Shown: in pieces, positions 44,927-53,577 of the stretch | How the letters are laid out: each line of letters starts with the position of its first letter | Position numbering within the stretch: the first letter of the stretch is position 1 | Source: an uncultured Dietzia sp. | Lineage (GTDB): Bacteria > Actinomycetota > Actinomycetes > Mycobacteriales > Mycobacteriaceae | Assembly: GCF_937873725.1 (NCBI RefSeq) | Contig: NZ_CALMYY010000112.1 | Coordinates: 1-64,000, forward strand | Length of the DNA: 64,000 nt | Direction: 5' to 3' | Program-made: the position numbers and the translations under genes | The notes under the pieces: generated by a model | The model's database searches: none | Seen by the model: the letters and a program-made list of their open reading frames with translations, nothing else | What the model was told of the DNA's origin: nothing

Positions 44927-45364
44927 TCAGCTCTCGCGGGCCGCAGGCGGCTCCAGGTTGGCCAGCCTGACCTGGCCCACTGCGGCGGTCCTGCCGGAAT
45001 CGTCGGTGATCTCGACCCGCCAGAGCTGCTGCGAACGACCGCGGTGGACGGGGAGGCCGGTCGCGGTGAGTGTGCCCTCGGTGACGGCGCGGAGGAAGTC
45101 GGTGGAGTTGTTGACCCCCACGACGCGCCCCTCACCCCCGAGCCACACCGAGCCCGCCACGCTGGCGACCTGCTCGACGATCGCGCAGTAGACGCCCCCG
45201 TGAACGATTCCGTGCGGTTGATGCAGGTGCGGCCCCACCTCGACCGAGGCGACGACCCTGTCGGGAGTGATGTCCACGTACTCGATCCCGATCACACCAC
45301 CGAAACCTATTCCTGACGTGGGTCGGAGCTTCTCGAGCAGCTCGTTGGGCGTCGCGTCGGACAT
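44927..45364 (-). CDS. PaaI-family hotdog thioesterase
   Basis: This 145-residue thioesterase has HQPHGIVHGGVYCAIVEQVAS as the active-site helix region, then NNSTDFLRAVTEGTL. It is a relative of the protein at 19418-19861. It probably hydrolyses acyl- or aroyl-CoA, with menaquinone-pathway (DHNA-CoA) thioesterases among related families. It is convergent with ndh, which gives a loose link to quinone metabolism. The start is the ATG at 45364. Confidence 0.8.
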   Translation of the reverse strand: MSDATPNELLEKLRPTSGIGFGGVIGIEYVDITPDRVVASVEVGPHLHQPHGIVHGGVYCAIVEQVASVAGSVWLGGEGRVVGVNNSTDFLRAVTEGTLTATGLPVHRGRSQQLWRVEITDDSGRTAAVGQVRLANLEPPAARES

Positions 45365-45454
45365 CGGACCTCATCTCTCCCGACCCGGACCGTCCGGGCG
45401 AGTCGAGATCCGACGCTACCCCTCGCGACGCCAGAGTCGACGACGGTCCCCTGG

Positions 45455-46219
45455 TCAGCGGACCGAGCGCCACCCGCGGTCACGAACCGGGATGGGTCCT
45501 GAGCCGGGCGTGCGCGGGAGCGCGCTGCGCCTCCGGACCGCCAGACCCGAGTCGTGGAGCGCCTGGAGGACCAACTGCCCACGGCGATAGCCTGTCTCGG
45601 TACTGGTTCCGGCGAACGTCGGAACGATCGTCGCTGCACCCAGGACACACTCCCCGACCACCGACCACAAGGTCTCGACGCTGCAGCTGCTCACCTCGGC
45701 CAGCCCGTCGAAGACCGGGGCAAGCGTCGACCGCGAACGGCAGGCGAGCCAGTGCGCCAGGGCCTGCTCGCAGGGCAGGACCACGGTCCCGGGCGAGCCC
45801 GCCGACGGATCGTCCGGCAACATCCGCAGCGAGGTGTCCCGGACACCCGCCCAGTCGAGCCCACCCTCGATGTCCGTCCGGACCGCCAGATTCTCGGCGC
45901 CCGTGTCCCAGACCCTGCCGATGGTGACGAAGCTCGCGACCGCCCGGCCGATCACCCCGTGAGCGAACGCGTCCGCGACGAGGTAGGTCGAGAACCGGAT
46001 ATCGCCGGACTCCGCGAAGTAGTCGCGGAACATCATCTCGACCCGGCCGCTGTCCACCGCGCGCTCGAGCGGAACCCACCGACGACGCGACTGGGCTCCC
46101 AGATCGGCGATCGAGTAGAACTTCGGATACCCCGGCCTCAACCCGCCGAGCACGTCCACAGTGTCATCGAAGACCGTGCGGGTGCCCATCATCTCTGTGG
46201 ACAGTATGGAAATGGTCAT
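45455..46219 (-). CDS. Unknown protein, possibly FhuF-like without cluster cysteines
   Basis: This is a 254-residue protein I cannot name with confidence. The C-terminal half (CEQALAHWLACRSRSTLAPVFDGLAEVSS, positions about 165-195, then SVETLWSVVGECVLGAATIV) recalls the FhuF ferric-siderophore reductase layout. The usual C-terminal CCxxY...CxxC cluster motif is replaced by RRRSALPRTPGSGPIPVRD with no cysteine. It has no signal peptide or membrane span. The ATG at 46219 has a GGGGAG site. It is divergent from gnd. Confidence 0.45.
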   Translation of the reverse strand: MTISILSTEMMGTRTVFDDTVDVLGGLRPGYPKFYSIADLGAQSRRRWVPLERAVDSGRVEMMFRDYFAESGDIRFSTYLVADAFAHGVIGRAVASFVTIGRVWDTGAENLAVRTDIEGGLDWAGVRDTSLRMLPDDPSAGSPGTVVLPCEQALAHWLACRSRSTLAPVFDGLAEVSSCSVETLWSVVGECVLGAATIVPTFAGTSTETGYRRGQLVLQALHDSGLAVRRRSALPRTPGSGPIPVRDRGWRSVR

Positions 46220-46341
46220 GCTTGTACTCCCCCCGTTCGTGATTCCCCTCTTACCGAGCCGGTCGCCCCGCTGATCGCCTTCGCCCCCGGCACGCATCCC
46301 CTGCGTCGCGCCTGCTCCGGCCAACCGACTCCCTCATCAGT

Positions 46342-46409
46342 GATACAACACAACATCGCGTGTATCCAAGGAAAATCGGCCGATCTGCCAATCGGTGCAC
46401 CCAGTGCAC
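46342..46409. promoter_or_regulatory. Symmetrical motifs upstream of gnd
   Basis: GATACA (46342-46347) pairs with TGTATC (46361-46366) across 13 bases. Two GTGCAC palindromes follow at 46395 and 46404. Either may be an operator for gnd or the divergent gene. The remainder of 46220-46517 shows no gene. Confidence 0.35.
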
Positions 46410-46517
46410 GACTGACCTGTCAGCAAGAACTCAGGGTCGGATGGGTGCCGCGCAGGCAACCGAACTCCCATCGATGCTGGTCCACAGCGTGGAGGAGCGT
46501 CGACTACCCTGAAGCCC

Positions 46518-47990
46518 ATGAGTACTGAGCGCGAGGACGCGCAGCCGACCACGGGCACCACCGGCACCGCCGATATCGGAGTCACCGGACTGGCCGTGAT
46601 GGGCTCCAACATCGCCCGTAATTTCGCCCGGCACGGATACACGGTCGCCGTGCACAACCGCTCCGCGGGCAAGATCGACTCCCTGCTCGCCGAGCACGGT
46701 GACGACGGGGACTTCCTCCGTACGGAGACGATCGAGGAATTCGCGGCGGCCCTGCGATCCCCGCGCCGGGCACTCGTCATGGTCCAGGCCGGCGCTCCGA
46801 CCGACGCCGTGATCGACGCCCTCGCGGACGCCTTCGATGAGGGCGACATCATCATCGACGGTGGAAACTCCCTCTACACCGACACGATCCGCCGCGAGAA
46901 GGCGATGGCCGAGCGCGGAATCCGCTTCATCGGCGCGGGCATCTCCGGGGGCGAAGAGGGCGCTCTGGAGGGTCCGTCCATCATGCCCGGCGGCCCGGCG
47001 TCCAGCTACGAGGTGGTCGGTCCGCTCCTCGAGGACATCTCGGCCAAGGTCGACGGGATCGCGTGCTGCACCCACATCGGCGAGGACGGGTCCGGCCACT
47101 TCGTCAAGATGGTGCACAACGGGATCGAATATTCCGACATGCAGCTCATCGGGGAGGCATACCACCTCCTCCGGGGCGTGGCCGGGATCGAACCGGCGGC
47201 GATGGCCGGCGTCTTCCGCGAGTGGAACACCGGCGAGCTCGACTCCTATCTCATCGAGATCACCGCGGAGGTACTCGACCAGGTGGACGCCGAGACCGGC
47301 TCTCCCCTGGTCGACATGATCGTGGATCGCGCGGGCCAGAAGGGCACCGGCCGGTGGACGGTCAAGTCCGCCCTCGACCTCGGGGTGCCGGTCACCGGCA
47401 TCGCGGAGGCGGTCTTCGCGCGCGCGCTGTCGAGTTCGGTGCCGCAACGCGAAGCCGGGCGGACCCTGCCGTCGGGAGTGGTGTCGATCCCTCCCGAGAC
47501 CGGACCGGGGTTCATCGACGACGTCCGCCGCGCGCTCTACGCGTCGAAGATCATCGCCTACGCGCAGGGGTTCGACCAGATCACCGCCGCCAGCACGGAG
47601 TACGGCTGGGACGTCGCACGAGGCGATCTGGCCACCATCTGGCGCGGGGGCTGCATCATCCGCGCCACCTTCCTCGACCGGATCCGGGAGGCGTACGCGG
47701 AGAACGCTCAGCTGCCGACGCTCCTCGCCGCTCCGTACTTCGCCGAGGCGCTGGCCGACTGCGTCGACAGCTGGCGCCGGGTCGTCACCACGGCCGTCTC
47801 CGCCGGCATCCCGGCACCCGGCTTCGCCGCGGCGCTCGCCTACTACGACGGGCTCCGGACGGAACGCCTCCCGGCCGCGCTCATCCAGGGGCAGCGCGAT
47901 TTCTTCGGGGCGCACACCTACCTTCGGACCGATCGAGAGGGCAGCTTCCACACTCTGTGGAGCGGCGACCGTACTGAGGTCCGGGCCTGA
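46518..47990 (+). CDS. gnd: 6-phosphogluconate dehydrogenase (decarboxylating)
   Basis: This enzyme oxidises 6-phosphogluconate to ribulose 5-phosphate and CO2, making NADPH. The 490-residue protein has the cofactor loop TGLAVMGSNIARNFARHGY, the substrate motif GISGGEEGALEGPSIMPGG, the catalytic Lys region GSGHFVKMVHNGIEY and the family signature IIRATFLDRI near the C-terminus. The ~20-residue N-terminal leader (up to TADIGV) is extra and low-complexity. The helicase gene starts at or inside its stop codon. Confidence 0.96.
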   Translation: MSTEREDAQPTTGTTGTADIGVTGLAVMGSNIARNFARHGYTVAVHNRSAGKIDSLLAEHGDDGDFLRTETIEEFAAALRSPRRALVMVQAGAPTDAVIDALADAFDEGDIIIDGGNSLYTDTIRREKAMAERGIRFIGAGISGGEEGALEGPSIMPGGPASSYEVVGPLLEDISAKVDGIACCTHIGEDGSGHFVKMVHNGIEYSDMQLIGEAYHLLRGVAGIEPAAMAGVFREWNTGELDSYLIEITAEVLDQVDAETGSPLVDMIVDRAGQKGTGRWTVKSALDLGVPVTGIAEAVFARALSSSVPQREAGRTLPSGVVSIPPETGPGFIDDVRRALYASKIIAYAQGFDQITAASTEYGWDVARGDLATIWRGGCIIRATFLDRIREAYAENAQLPTLLAAPYFAEALADCVDSWRRVVTTAVSAGIPAPGFAAALAYYDGLRTERLPAALIQGQRDFFGAHTYLRTDREGSFHTLWSGDRTEVRA

Positions 47991-49291
47991 CCGGGTCGGC
48001 CCCCGGGGATCTGGGCCACCTCCTCACCGAACTCGGCGTCGCGGTCCCGATACGGCACGCGGTCTCCACCGTCGTCGACGGTCCCGCGAGTGCCATCCAG
48101 TCGGCCGCGCTCGCAGACGCGGTCGCCGGCCGAGATCTCCTGGCCGTGGCTCCGACGGGGTCGGGGAAGACACTCGTGTTCGCCGTCGCGGTGGTGCACC
48201 GGCTCTCCGGCTCCCCGAGCGTCCCCGGGCGGCCTCGGGCGATCGTCGTCGCACCCACCCGTGAGCTCGCCGTGCAGAACGCGGAGGTGCTCGCGGAGGT
48301 CGGAGCGGGAGCCGGGCTCCGCGTGGCGACGTTCGTCGGCGGCCAGCCGATCGCAAAGGACCGCCGGACCGTCGTCGCGCCCGTCGACGTGGCCGTGGGC
48401 ACCCCCGGCCGGCTCGTGGATCTGATCCGCACCGGGACCGTCTCCACGGCGGACGTCCGGGTCATCGTGCTCGACGAGGCGGACCACCTGCTGGGCCTGT
48501 CCTTCGGGGAGCAGACCGCCATCCTCCTCGACGGCTGTCGTGAGGCCGTCCTCCTGTCGACCACGGCGACAGCCGACACCGAGGTCGAGGACCAGCTCCG
48601 GGCCCGTCGGCGCGGCCTGCGCATCCACCGGGTCGACGCCCCCGTCGACACGGCGTCGGCACCCTCCTCCGCCGCGGCGGAGGCCCCACGCCGCCTCATC
48701 GTGGTGTCCACGCCGGATCCCGAGAGTGTCGCGATCACCCTCGCTGCTCGCTGCCGCCGGGCACTGTTCTTCGTGTCACGACGCGACGCCGTGGAGCCGC
48801 TACGCTCCGCGATCGCGGCGACGGGCGTCACGGCGGCCGGGGTGGCGGGGTCGGCGTCCCCCACCCGGCGCGCAGGCGCCTTCGCCGACCTCGCCTCGGG
48901 GACCGTGCGCGTACTGGTGACCACGGACCTCGCCGGCCGTGGCCTCGATCTGGACGGTGTCGGCCACGTCATCCACGTCGGGCCCCCCCATTCGATCCAG
49001 GACCTGGTCCACCGGTCGGGCCGGACCGGTCGTGGAGACTCCGCCGCCGGGGTGGTGGCCGCCATCGTCCGTCCATCCGAGGTCGCCCGGATCAGCGCCC
49101 AGGCTCGCGAGGTCGGAATGGCCGTCGAACTGGTGGCCCCGGACGGCGGTGTCGCCTCGACCTCGCTGACCGCGCTCTTCGGTCCCGAGATCGCCCCGCC
49201 GATGAGGCGGAGGGACCCCGCCCCGCCCTCGCGATCCCGACGCCCGTCTCAGTCCCGCGTGCACCGGCCCAAGAAGAAGCGTCGATCGTGA
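47987..49291 (+). CDS. DEAD-box RNA helicase, apparent CTG start
   Basis: The 434-residue SrmB-type ATP-dependent RNA helicase shows all motifs: Q motif (GPASAIQSAAL), VAPTGSGKT (I), APTRELAVQN (Ia), VGTPGRLVDLI (Ib), VLDEADHLL (II), STTAT in place of SAT (III), DLAGRGLDLDGV (V) and HRSGRTGRG (VI). No ATG, GTG or TTG exists in frame between the stop at 47975 and motif I. CTG 47987 overlaps the gnd stop (CTGA) and has GAGG 7 bases upstream, so I use it. The C-terminus ends in a basic KKKRRS tail. Confidence 0.8.
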   Translation: MTGSAPGDLGHLLTELGVAVPIRHAVSTVVDGPASAIQSAALADAVAGRDLLAVAPTGSGKTLVFAVAVVHRLSGSPSVPGRPRAIVVAPTRELAVQNAEVLAEVGAGAGLRVATFVGGQPIAKDRRTVVAPVDVAVGTPGRLVDLIRTGTVSTADVRVIVLDEADHLLGLSFGEQTAILLDGCREAVLLSTTATADTEVEDQLRARRRGLRIHRVDAPVDTASAPSSAAAEAPRRLIVVSTPDPESVAITLAARCRRALFFVSRRDAVEPLRSAIAATGVTAAGVAGSASPTRRAGAFADLASGTVRVLVTTDLAGRGLDLDGVGHVIHVGPPHSIQDLVHRSGRTGRGDSAAGVVAAIVRPSEVARISAQAREVGMAVELVAPDGGVASTSLTALFGPEIAPPMRRRDPAPPSRSRRPSQSRVHRPKKKRRS

Positions 49292-50220
49292 GCCCCGTGG
49301 ACGGCCGCACCACCGTGGTCGTCGTTCCCGAGCAGTTCTGGAAGGAGCGGGAGCGTCGGCACGCCACCGCGGTCGACGGGATGACGCGGGATCACCTCGA
49401 GCGTCGACGACGCGGAGAGTCCCACCCCGTCGTGGATTTCCTCTTCACCTACTACCGCACGAGCGTGGCCACGGCGCGCCGGTGGCATCCCGGGCCCGGG
49501 ATGCTCCTCGAGAACGCCCACCTGACCGACCGGGCCGAGTGGCGACACTACGAGCGGGACTCCCATCGAGGCAGGACGGGACTGGTCGTGGACCCCTCTT
49601 CCGTCCTCTCCCGCTGCGGAGCCAGGATCGATCGGGACCGCCGGATCGTCGAGGCCACCGCAGCACGATCCGGCTACACCGGGTGCTTCGGTCTCCACGA
49701 GTGGGCCATGGTGTACGGCGCGAACGATGTCGACCACCGTCACGGGCGGGTTCCGCTGCGACTGCCCCACCGGACCGTCGACACGGTGGTCCGCGCCTCC
49801 AGGCTCCAGTGCACCCACTTCGACGCGTACCGGTTCTTCACCGATGCCGCGGTACCCCTCAATCAGGCATCCCTCACCAGAGAGGGTCAGGTCCGGGACG
49901 AACAGCCCGGGTGTCTGCACGCCGGAATGGATCTGTACGCGCATGTCGCGGCCATGGAGGCCGGAGCCCCGGGCGAACTCCTGCTCGACACCCTGTCGGC
50001 GGCGTTCGACGCCCGCGAGGTGGATATGCGGGCGTCCCCCTACGATCTCTCCGCCTGGGGACTCGATCCGATCCCGGTCGACACCGCCGAGGGGCGTTCC
50101 GTCTTCGTCGCCTTCCAGCGTCGATGGATCCGACGTACCCAGTCCCTGAGGGCCAGGTATGTCGTCGCCGTCGATGCGCTTCAGACGCACGGCTCGCCTG
50201 GTCACCACCCCGCCGGCTGA
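49288..50220 (+). CDS. Conserved actinobacterial protein, sometimes called 3-methyladenine glycosylase-like
   Basis: This 310-residue soluble protein has a strongly conserved-looking core (FLFTYYRTSVATARRWHPGPG, LQCTHFDAYRFFTDAAVPLN and GCLHAGMDLYAHVAAM). I recall actinobacterial homologues annotated as 3-methyladenine DNA glycosylase, but I see no helix-hairpin-helix-GPD motif to support that chemistry. The true function is open. The GTG start overlaps the helicase stop (GTGA), so it is in an operon with the helicase and perhaps gnd. Confidence 0.5.
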   Translation: MSPVDGRTTVVVVPEQFWKERERRHATAVDGMTRDHLERRRRGESHPVVDFLFTYYRTSVATARRWHPGPGMLLENAHLTDRAEWRHYERDSHRGRTGLVVDPSSVLSRCGARIDRDRRIVEATAARSGYTGCFGLHEWAMVYGANDVDHRHGRVPLRLPHRTVDTVVRASRLQCTHFDAYRFFTDAAVPLNQASLTREGQVRDEQPGCLHAGMDLYAHVAAMEAGAPGELLLDTLSAAFDAREVDMRASPYDLSAWGLDPIPVDTAEGRSVFVAFQRRWIRRTQSLRARYVVAVDALQTHGSPGHHPAG

Positions 50221-50227
50221 GCGCGGG

Positions 50228-51163
50228 TCACACCGGCGTCGCGCCGAACAGTTCCTCCGCGACCTCCGTGACGATCCGGCCGAACTCGGCGTAGGCGTCC
50301 CCTCCCGCCGTCGCAGTCCGCAGCACCATGCCCATCGTCCGGCCGGGAGTCGGGGCGGAGAACCGCGCCACACCGATATCGGGATCCCTGGTCTCCGGCC
50401 GCACGGCGGACTCCGGGACGAGGGTCACGCCGAGGCCGCCCGCGACGCACCGCACGGCGGTCGCCAACGAGGCGGCGCGGGATTCGCTCCTGCCCAGGAC
50501 GGGCGCCGACACGCTCCTGCACAGGTCCACGGCCTGATCGCGGAGACAGTGGCCCTCGTCGAGCAGCAACAGCGGGAGGTCGACCAGCGTCTCCAGGGGG
50601 AGGTCCACCCGGCCGGCGAGAGCGTGCCCCGCCGGGACGAGGAGCGCGAAGGGCTCGTTGTACAGGGGGGTGGAGTGGACACCGGCCGCGTTCGTCGGGA
50701 CAGCCATGATCGCCAGGTCGATCGCCCCTGTACGCAACCCGTCCACCAGACGAGCCGTCTGGTCCTCGACTATCTGGGGCCGCAACGCGGGAAAGTGCCG
50801 GGACAGTGCGGGCAGGAGCCCGGGGAGCAGATAGGGAGCCGCCGTGGGAATCACGCCGATCCGGAGCGCTCCTGCCAGCGGTCCACCGCTTCCTGTGGCG
50901 ACGTCCGCGACCGCATCCATCGCGGACACCGCGGCGCGCGCATAGGGCAGGAGTTGATGTCCGGCCGGCGTGACGAGGACGGTCCGGGTACTCCGCTCCA
51001 CCAGGTGGAGGCCCAGCCCGTCCTCGAGGGTCGCCAGCGCCTGGGAGAGCGAGGGCTGACTCATGTGCAGCTCTTCGGCTGCGCTGCGGAAGTGGAGCCG
51101 CTCCGCCACGGCGAGGAACACCCTGAGCTGCGTGACGCTCGGAACGAACCTTTGATCGGCCAT
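50228..51163 (-). CDS. oxyR: Peroxide-sensing LysR regulator OxyR
   Basis: OxyR senses hydrogen peroxide through a reversible disulfide and controls ahpCD and other genes. The 311-residue protein has an N-terminal LysR helix-turn-helix (LHFRSAAEELHMSQPSLSQALATLE) and a sensor domain with both redox cysteines in EGHCLRDQAVDLC, matching the E. coli C199/C208 segment. It is divergent from ahpC-ahpD. I choose the ATG at 51163 (MADQRF). A longer start at 51193 exists but lies within the promoter region. Confidence 0.95.
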   Translation of the reverse strand: MADQRFVPSVTQLRVFLAVAERLHFRSAAEELHMSQPSLSQALATLEDGLGLHLVERSTRTVLVTPAGHQLLPYARAAVSAMDAVADVATGSGGPLAGALRIGVIPTAAPYLLPGLLPALSRHFPALRPQIVEDQTARLVDGLRTGAIDLAIMAVPTNAAGVHSTPLYNEPFALLVPAGHALAGRVDLPLETLVDLPLLLLDEGHCLRDQAVDLCRSVSAPVLGRSESRAASLATAVRCVAGGLGVTLVPESAVRPETRDPDIGVARFSAPTPGRTMGMVLRTATAGGDAYAEFGRIVTEVAEELFGATPV

Positions 51164-51206
51164 ATCGATCAGTGTAGGCCCACTCATAGCCACTTGGCGA
51201 TGATTA

Positions 51207-51242
51207 TTAGTACACCTCTATGGGTGATCTATGCCTCATTAG
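51207..51242. promoter_or_regulatory. Candidate OxyR binding site
   Basis: Four short elements recur at about 11-base spacing: TTAG (51207), CTAT (51218), CTAT (51229) and TAGG (51240), separated by 7 bases each. OxyR contacts four ATAG-like elements spaced by one helical turn, so this arrangement fits. The site lies between oxyR and ahpC. Confidence 0.6.
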
Positions 51243-51314
51243 GCTTTACCTGTCACTGAGGGTCGGGCATAGTCAGCCCCGACAGACCGACAGCCCCCTT
51301 CCTGAGGAGACCAC

Positions 51315-51911
51315 ATGGCAATCCTGACCATCGGTGACCAGTTCCCCGATTTCGAGCTCACCGCGCTCAAGGGGGGCGACCTCAAGGAGGTCAACGCCCA
51401 GCAGCCCGAGGACTACTTCGAGACCATCACCAACCAGTCCTACGCCGGCAAGTGGCGCGTGATCTTCTTCTACCCCAAGGACTTCACGTTCGTCTGCCCC
51501 ACGGAGATCGCCGCGTTCGGCAAGCTCGACGAGGATTTCCAGGACCGCGACACGCAGATCCTCGGTGGGTCGATCGACAACGAGTTCGCCCACTTCAACT
51601 GGCGCGCCACCAACAACGAGCTCAAGTCCGTGCCGTTCCCCCTCCTGTCGGACATCAAGCACGAGCTCATCCGTGAGCTCGGTGTGGAGAACGCCGGGGG
51701 TGTGGCCGACCGCGCGACGTTCATCGTTGACCCGGACAACGTCATCCAGTTCGTCTCCGTGACCCCGGACGCCGTCGGTCGCAACGTCGACGAGGTCCTC
51801 CGCGTGCTCGACGCTCTCCAGTCGTCCGAGGTCTGCGCCTGCAACTGGCAGAAGAACGACCCGACCAAGAACATCGACAAGATGGACATGCTGCAGGAGG
51901 GCATCAAGTGA
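51315..51911 (+). CDS. ahpC: Alkyl hydroperoxide reductase AhpC (2-Cys peroxiredoxin)
   Basis: AhpC reduces hydrogen peroxide, organic peroxides and peroxynitrite. The 198-residue protein has the peroxidatic cysteine in [15 protein letters not shown] (about residue 61) and the resolving cysteines in [10 protein letters not shown] (about residues 174-176), as in the mycobacterial type. It lies 151 bases from oxyR across the OxyR site and overlaps ahpD by 4 bases. Confidence 0.97.
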   Translation: MAILTIGDQFPDFELTALKGGDLKEVNAQQPEDYFETITNQSYAGKWRVIFFYPKDFTFVCPTEIAAFGKLDEDFQDRDTQILGGSIDNEFAHFNWRATNNELKSVPFPLLSDIKHELIRELGVENAGGVADRATFIVDPDNVIQFVSVTPDAVGRNVDEVLRVLDALQSSEVCACNWQKNDPTKNIDKMDMLQEGIK

Positions 51912-52432
51912 GCATTGAGAACCTGAAGTCCGGACTCCCCGAGTTCGCCAAGGATCTCAAGCTGAACCTCGGGTCGCTCGCGCGGTCCACCGAGCTGACG
52001 GAGCAACAGCTCTGGGGCACGTTCCTGGCGACCGCGGCCGCGACCCGGTCCGCGACCGTCCTGTCCGAAATCGCGGACGAGGCGCGTCAGCACCTGTCGG
52101 ACGAGGCGTTCAACTCCGCCCTGGGCGCTGCGTCGGTCATGGCGATGAACAACGTGTCCTATCGCGCCAAGGAGTTCCTGGGCGAGGACTACACCCAGGT
52201 CCGGATGGGGCTGCGGATGAACATCATCGCCAACCCGGGCGTGGAGAAGGCCGACTTCGAACTGTGGTCGATGGCCGTGTCCACTATCAACGGGTGCGAG
52301 AACTGCACCGCCGCCCACGATGACGTCATCCGCAAGGAGGGCATCACCAAGGAGCAGGCCTGGGAGGCCGTGAAGATCGCGGCCACGATCTCCGGAGTCG
52401 CACAGGCCGTCGAGATCGACGCCAACATCTGA
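51908..52432 (+). CDS. ahpD: Alkylhydroperoxidase AhpD
   Basis: AhpD is a thiol protein that re-reduces AhpC in Actinobacteria, using lipoyl-linked electrons. The 174-residue all-helical protein has the redox motif [16 protein letters not shown], with CxxC and the conserved following His. The GTG start overlaps the ahpC stop (GTGA), indicating coupled translation. A strong hairpin follows the stop. Confidence 0.96.
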   Translation: MSIENLKSGLPEFAKDLKLNLGSLARSTELTEQQLWGTFLATAAATRSATVLSEIADEARQHLSDEAFNSALGAASVMAMNNVSYRAKEFLGEDYTQVRMGLRMNIIANPGVEKADFELWSMAVSTINGCENCTAAHDDVIRKEGITKEQAWEAVKIAATISGVAQAVEIDANI

Positions 52433-52453
52433 CAACACCGCACCGCAGTCCGG

Positions 52454-52490
52454 CCGAGGGCCTCGTCGATACAGTCGACGGGGCCCTCGG
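52454..52490 (+). terminator. Terminator of ahpCD
   Basis: CCGAGGGCC and CGTCGA pair with TCGACG and GGCCCTCGG around a TACAG loop, with one bulge pair. It starts 21 bases after the ahpD stop. Confidence 0.8.
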
Positions 52491-52610
52491 CGTCCGTCCA
52501 CCAGCCGCCTGCACGAATTGGCACTCCCAAATCCCGGCTCACAGGACTAGGTTCGTAGACACGCCGTGAAAAATTCTCTTCACGCCGAATAGTCGAGATC
52601 TGGAGATGCC

Positions 52611-53483
52611 ATGACTACCGGAGGTACCCCATCGGGGGAAGGCTTCCCGAACGACCCATACGGCTCGGGCCCCGGGAACGAGCCCTACCCGCCTCAGGGT
52701 GGTGCGCAGCAGGGCTACGGGCAGCAGGGCTACGGGCAGCCGGCCTACGGGCAACAGGATTACGGGCAACAGGCCTACGGGCAGGGTTACGGCGACCCTG
52801 CCGGCGCAACCGCGTATCCCCCGCAGGGTCCCGGTGGCGTCGCCGTCGGGACCGGAAAGGTATCCGCCACGGACGCCCTCAGCACCGGATGGCAGCTCTT
52901 CAAGAACAACCCGTTGCCCTGGGTGCTCATCACTCTCGCGATGGCGGTCGCCAACGTCGTGGTGAGTTCGCTCTCGAACTCCAACTCGACCGGGGTGGCG
53001 ACGCTCGCCAGCCTGCTGTCGATCGCCGTCAGCATCGTCTTCCAGGCCTTCGTCATCAGGGGCGCGCTACTCGAGGTGGACGGTCATAAGCCGGCGATCG
53101 GGGACTTCTTCAAGCTGACCAACTTCGGACCCTTCGTCATCGCGGCGATCCTGGTCTGGTTGGCGACGGTGGTCGGGTTCATCCTCCTCATCATCCCCGG
53201 GATCGTGATCGGGTTCCTCCTGTACTGGACCCTCCACTTCGTGGTGGATCGGAACATGGCTCCCGTCGACGCGATGAAGTCCAGCATCAACGCGATCAAG
53301 TCCGATGCCGGGAATCTGTTCGCGCTCGCCGTGCTCAACATCCTCGTGGTGATCGCCGGCTTCGTGGCGCTGTTCGTCGGACTCCTGGTCGCCATTCCGG
53401 TCGTCACGCTGGCCACGGTCGTCGCCTACCGCGCCATCACCGGCCCGAGCGACTTCTCACGCCTGGCCACCAGCGGAGTCTGA
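52611..53483 (+). CDS. Membrane protein with GYGQQ-rich N-terminal tail
   Basis: The 290-residue protein has an N-terminal ~80 residues of low-complexity G/Y/Q/P repeats (units like GYGQQ and AYGQQ), then [23 protein letters not shown] leading into about six membrane spans. The spans resemble DUF975/glycerophosphodiester-phosphodiesterase-type membrane domains of Actinobacteria. Function is unknown. A comparable G/Y-rich plus membrane layout is common in this phylum. An ATCTGGAGATGCC ribosome region precedes the ATG. Confidence 0.65.
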   Translation: MTTGGTPSGEGFPNDPYGSGPGNEPYPPQGGAQQGYGQQGYGQPAYGQQDYGQQAYGQGYGDPAGATAYPPQGPGGVAVGTGKVSATDALSTGWQLFKNNPLPWVLITLAMAVANVVVSSLSNSNSTGVATLASLLSIAVSIVFQAFVIRGALLEVDGHKPAIGDFFKLTNFGPFVIAAILVWLATVVGFILLIIPGIVIGFLLYWTLHFVVDRNMAPVDAMKSSINAIKSDAGNLFALAVLNILVVIAGFVALFVGLLVAIPVVTLATVVAYRAITGPSDFSRLATSGV

Positions 53484-53519
53484 CCGCCCTCCCCCGCACC
53501 CGACCTACGCGCTGAACGA

Positions 53520-53559
53520 CGAGAGCCCCCGCCGGCCATCAGGCCGACGGGGGCTCTCG
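53520..53559. terminator. Bidirectional terminator
   Basis: GAGAGCCCCCG pairs with CGGGGGCTCTC, with an inner CGGCC/GGCCG stem and ATCA loop. It lies between two convergent membrane-protein genes. Confidence 0.88.
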
Positions 53560-53577
53560 AGTCTCATCCCCGCCGGG

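Noticed and set aside
46395-46409. GTGCAC-CCA-GTGCAC as an attachment site
   Set aside because: It is too short and has no partner copy elsewhere in the window. I list it only as a possible operator.
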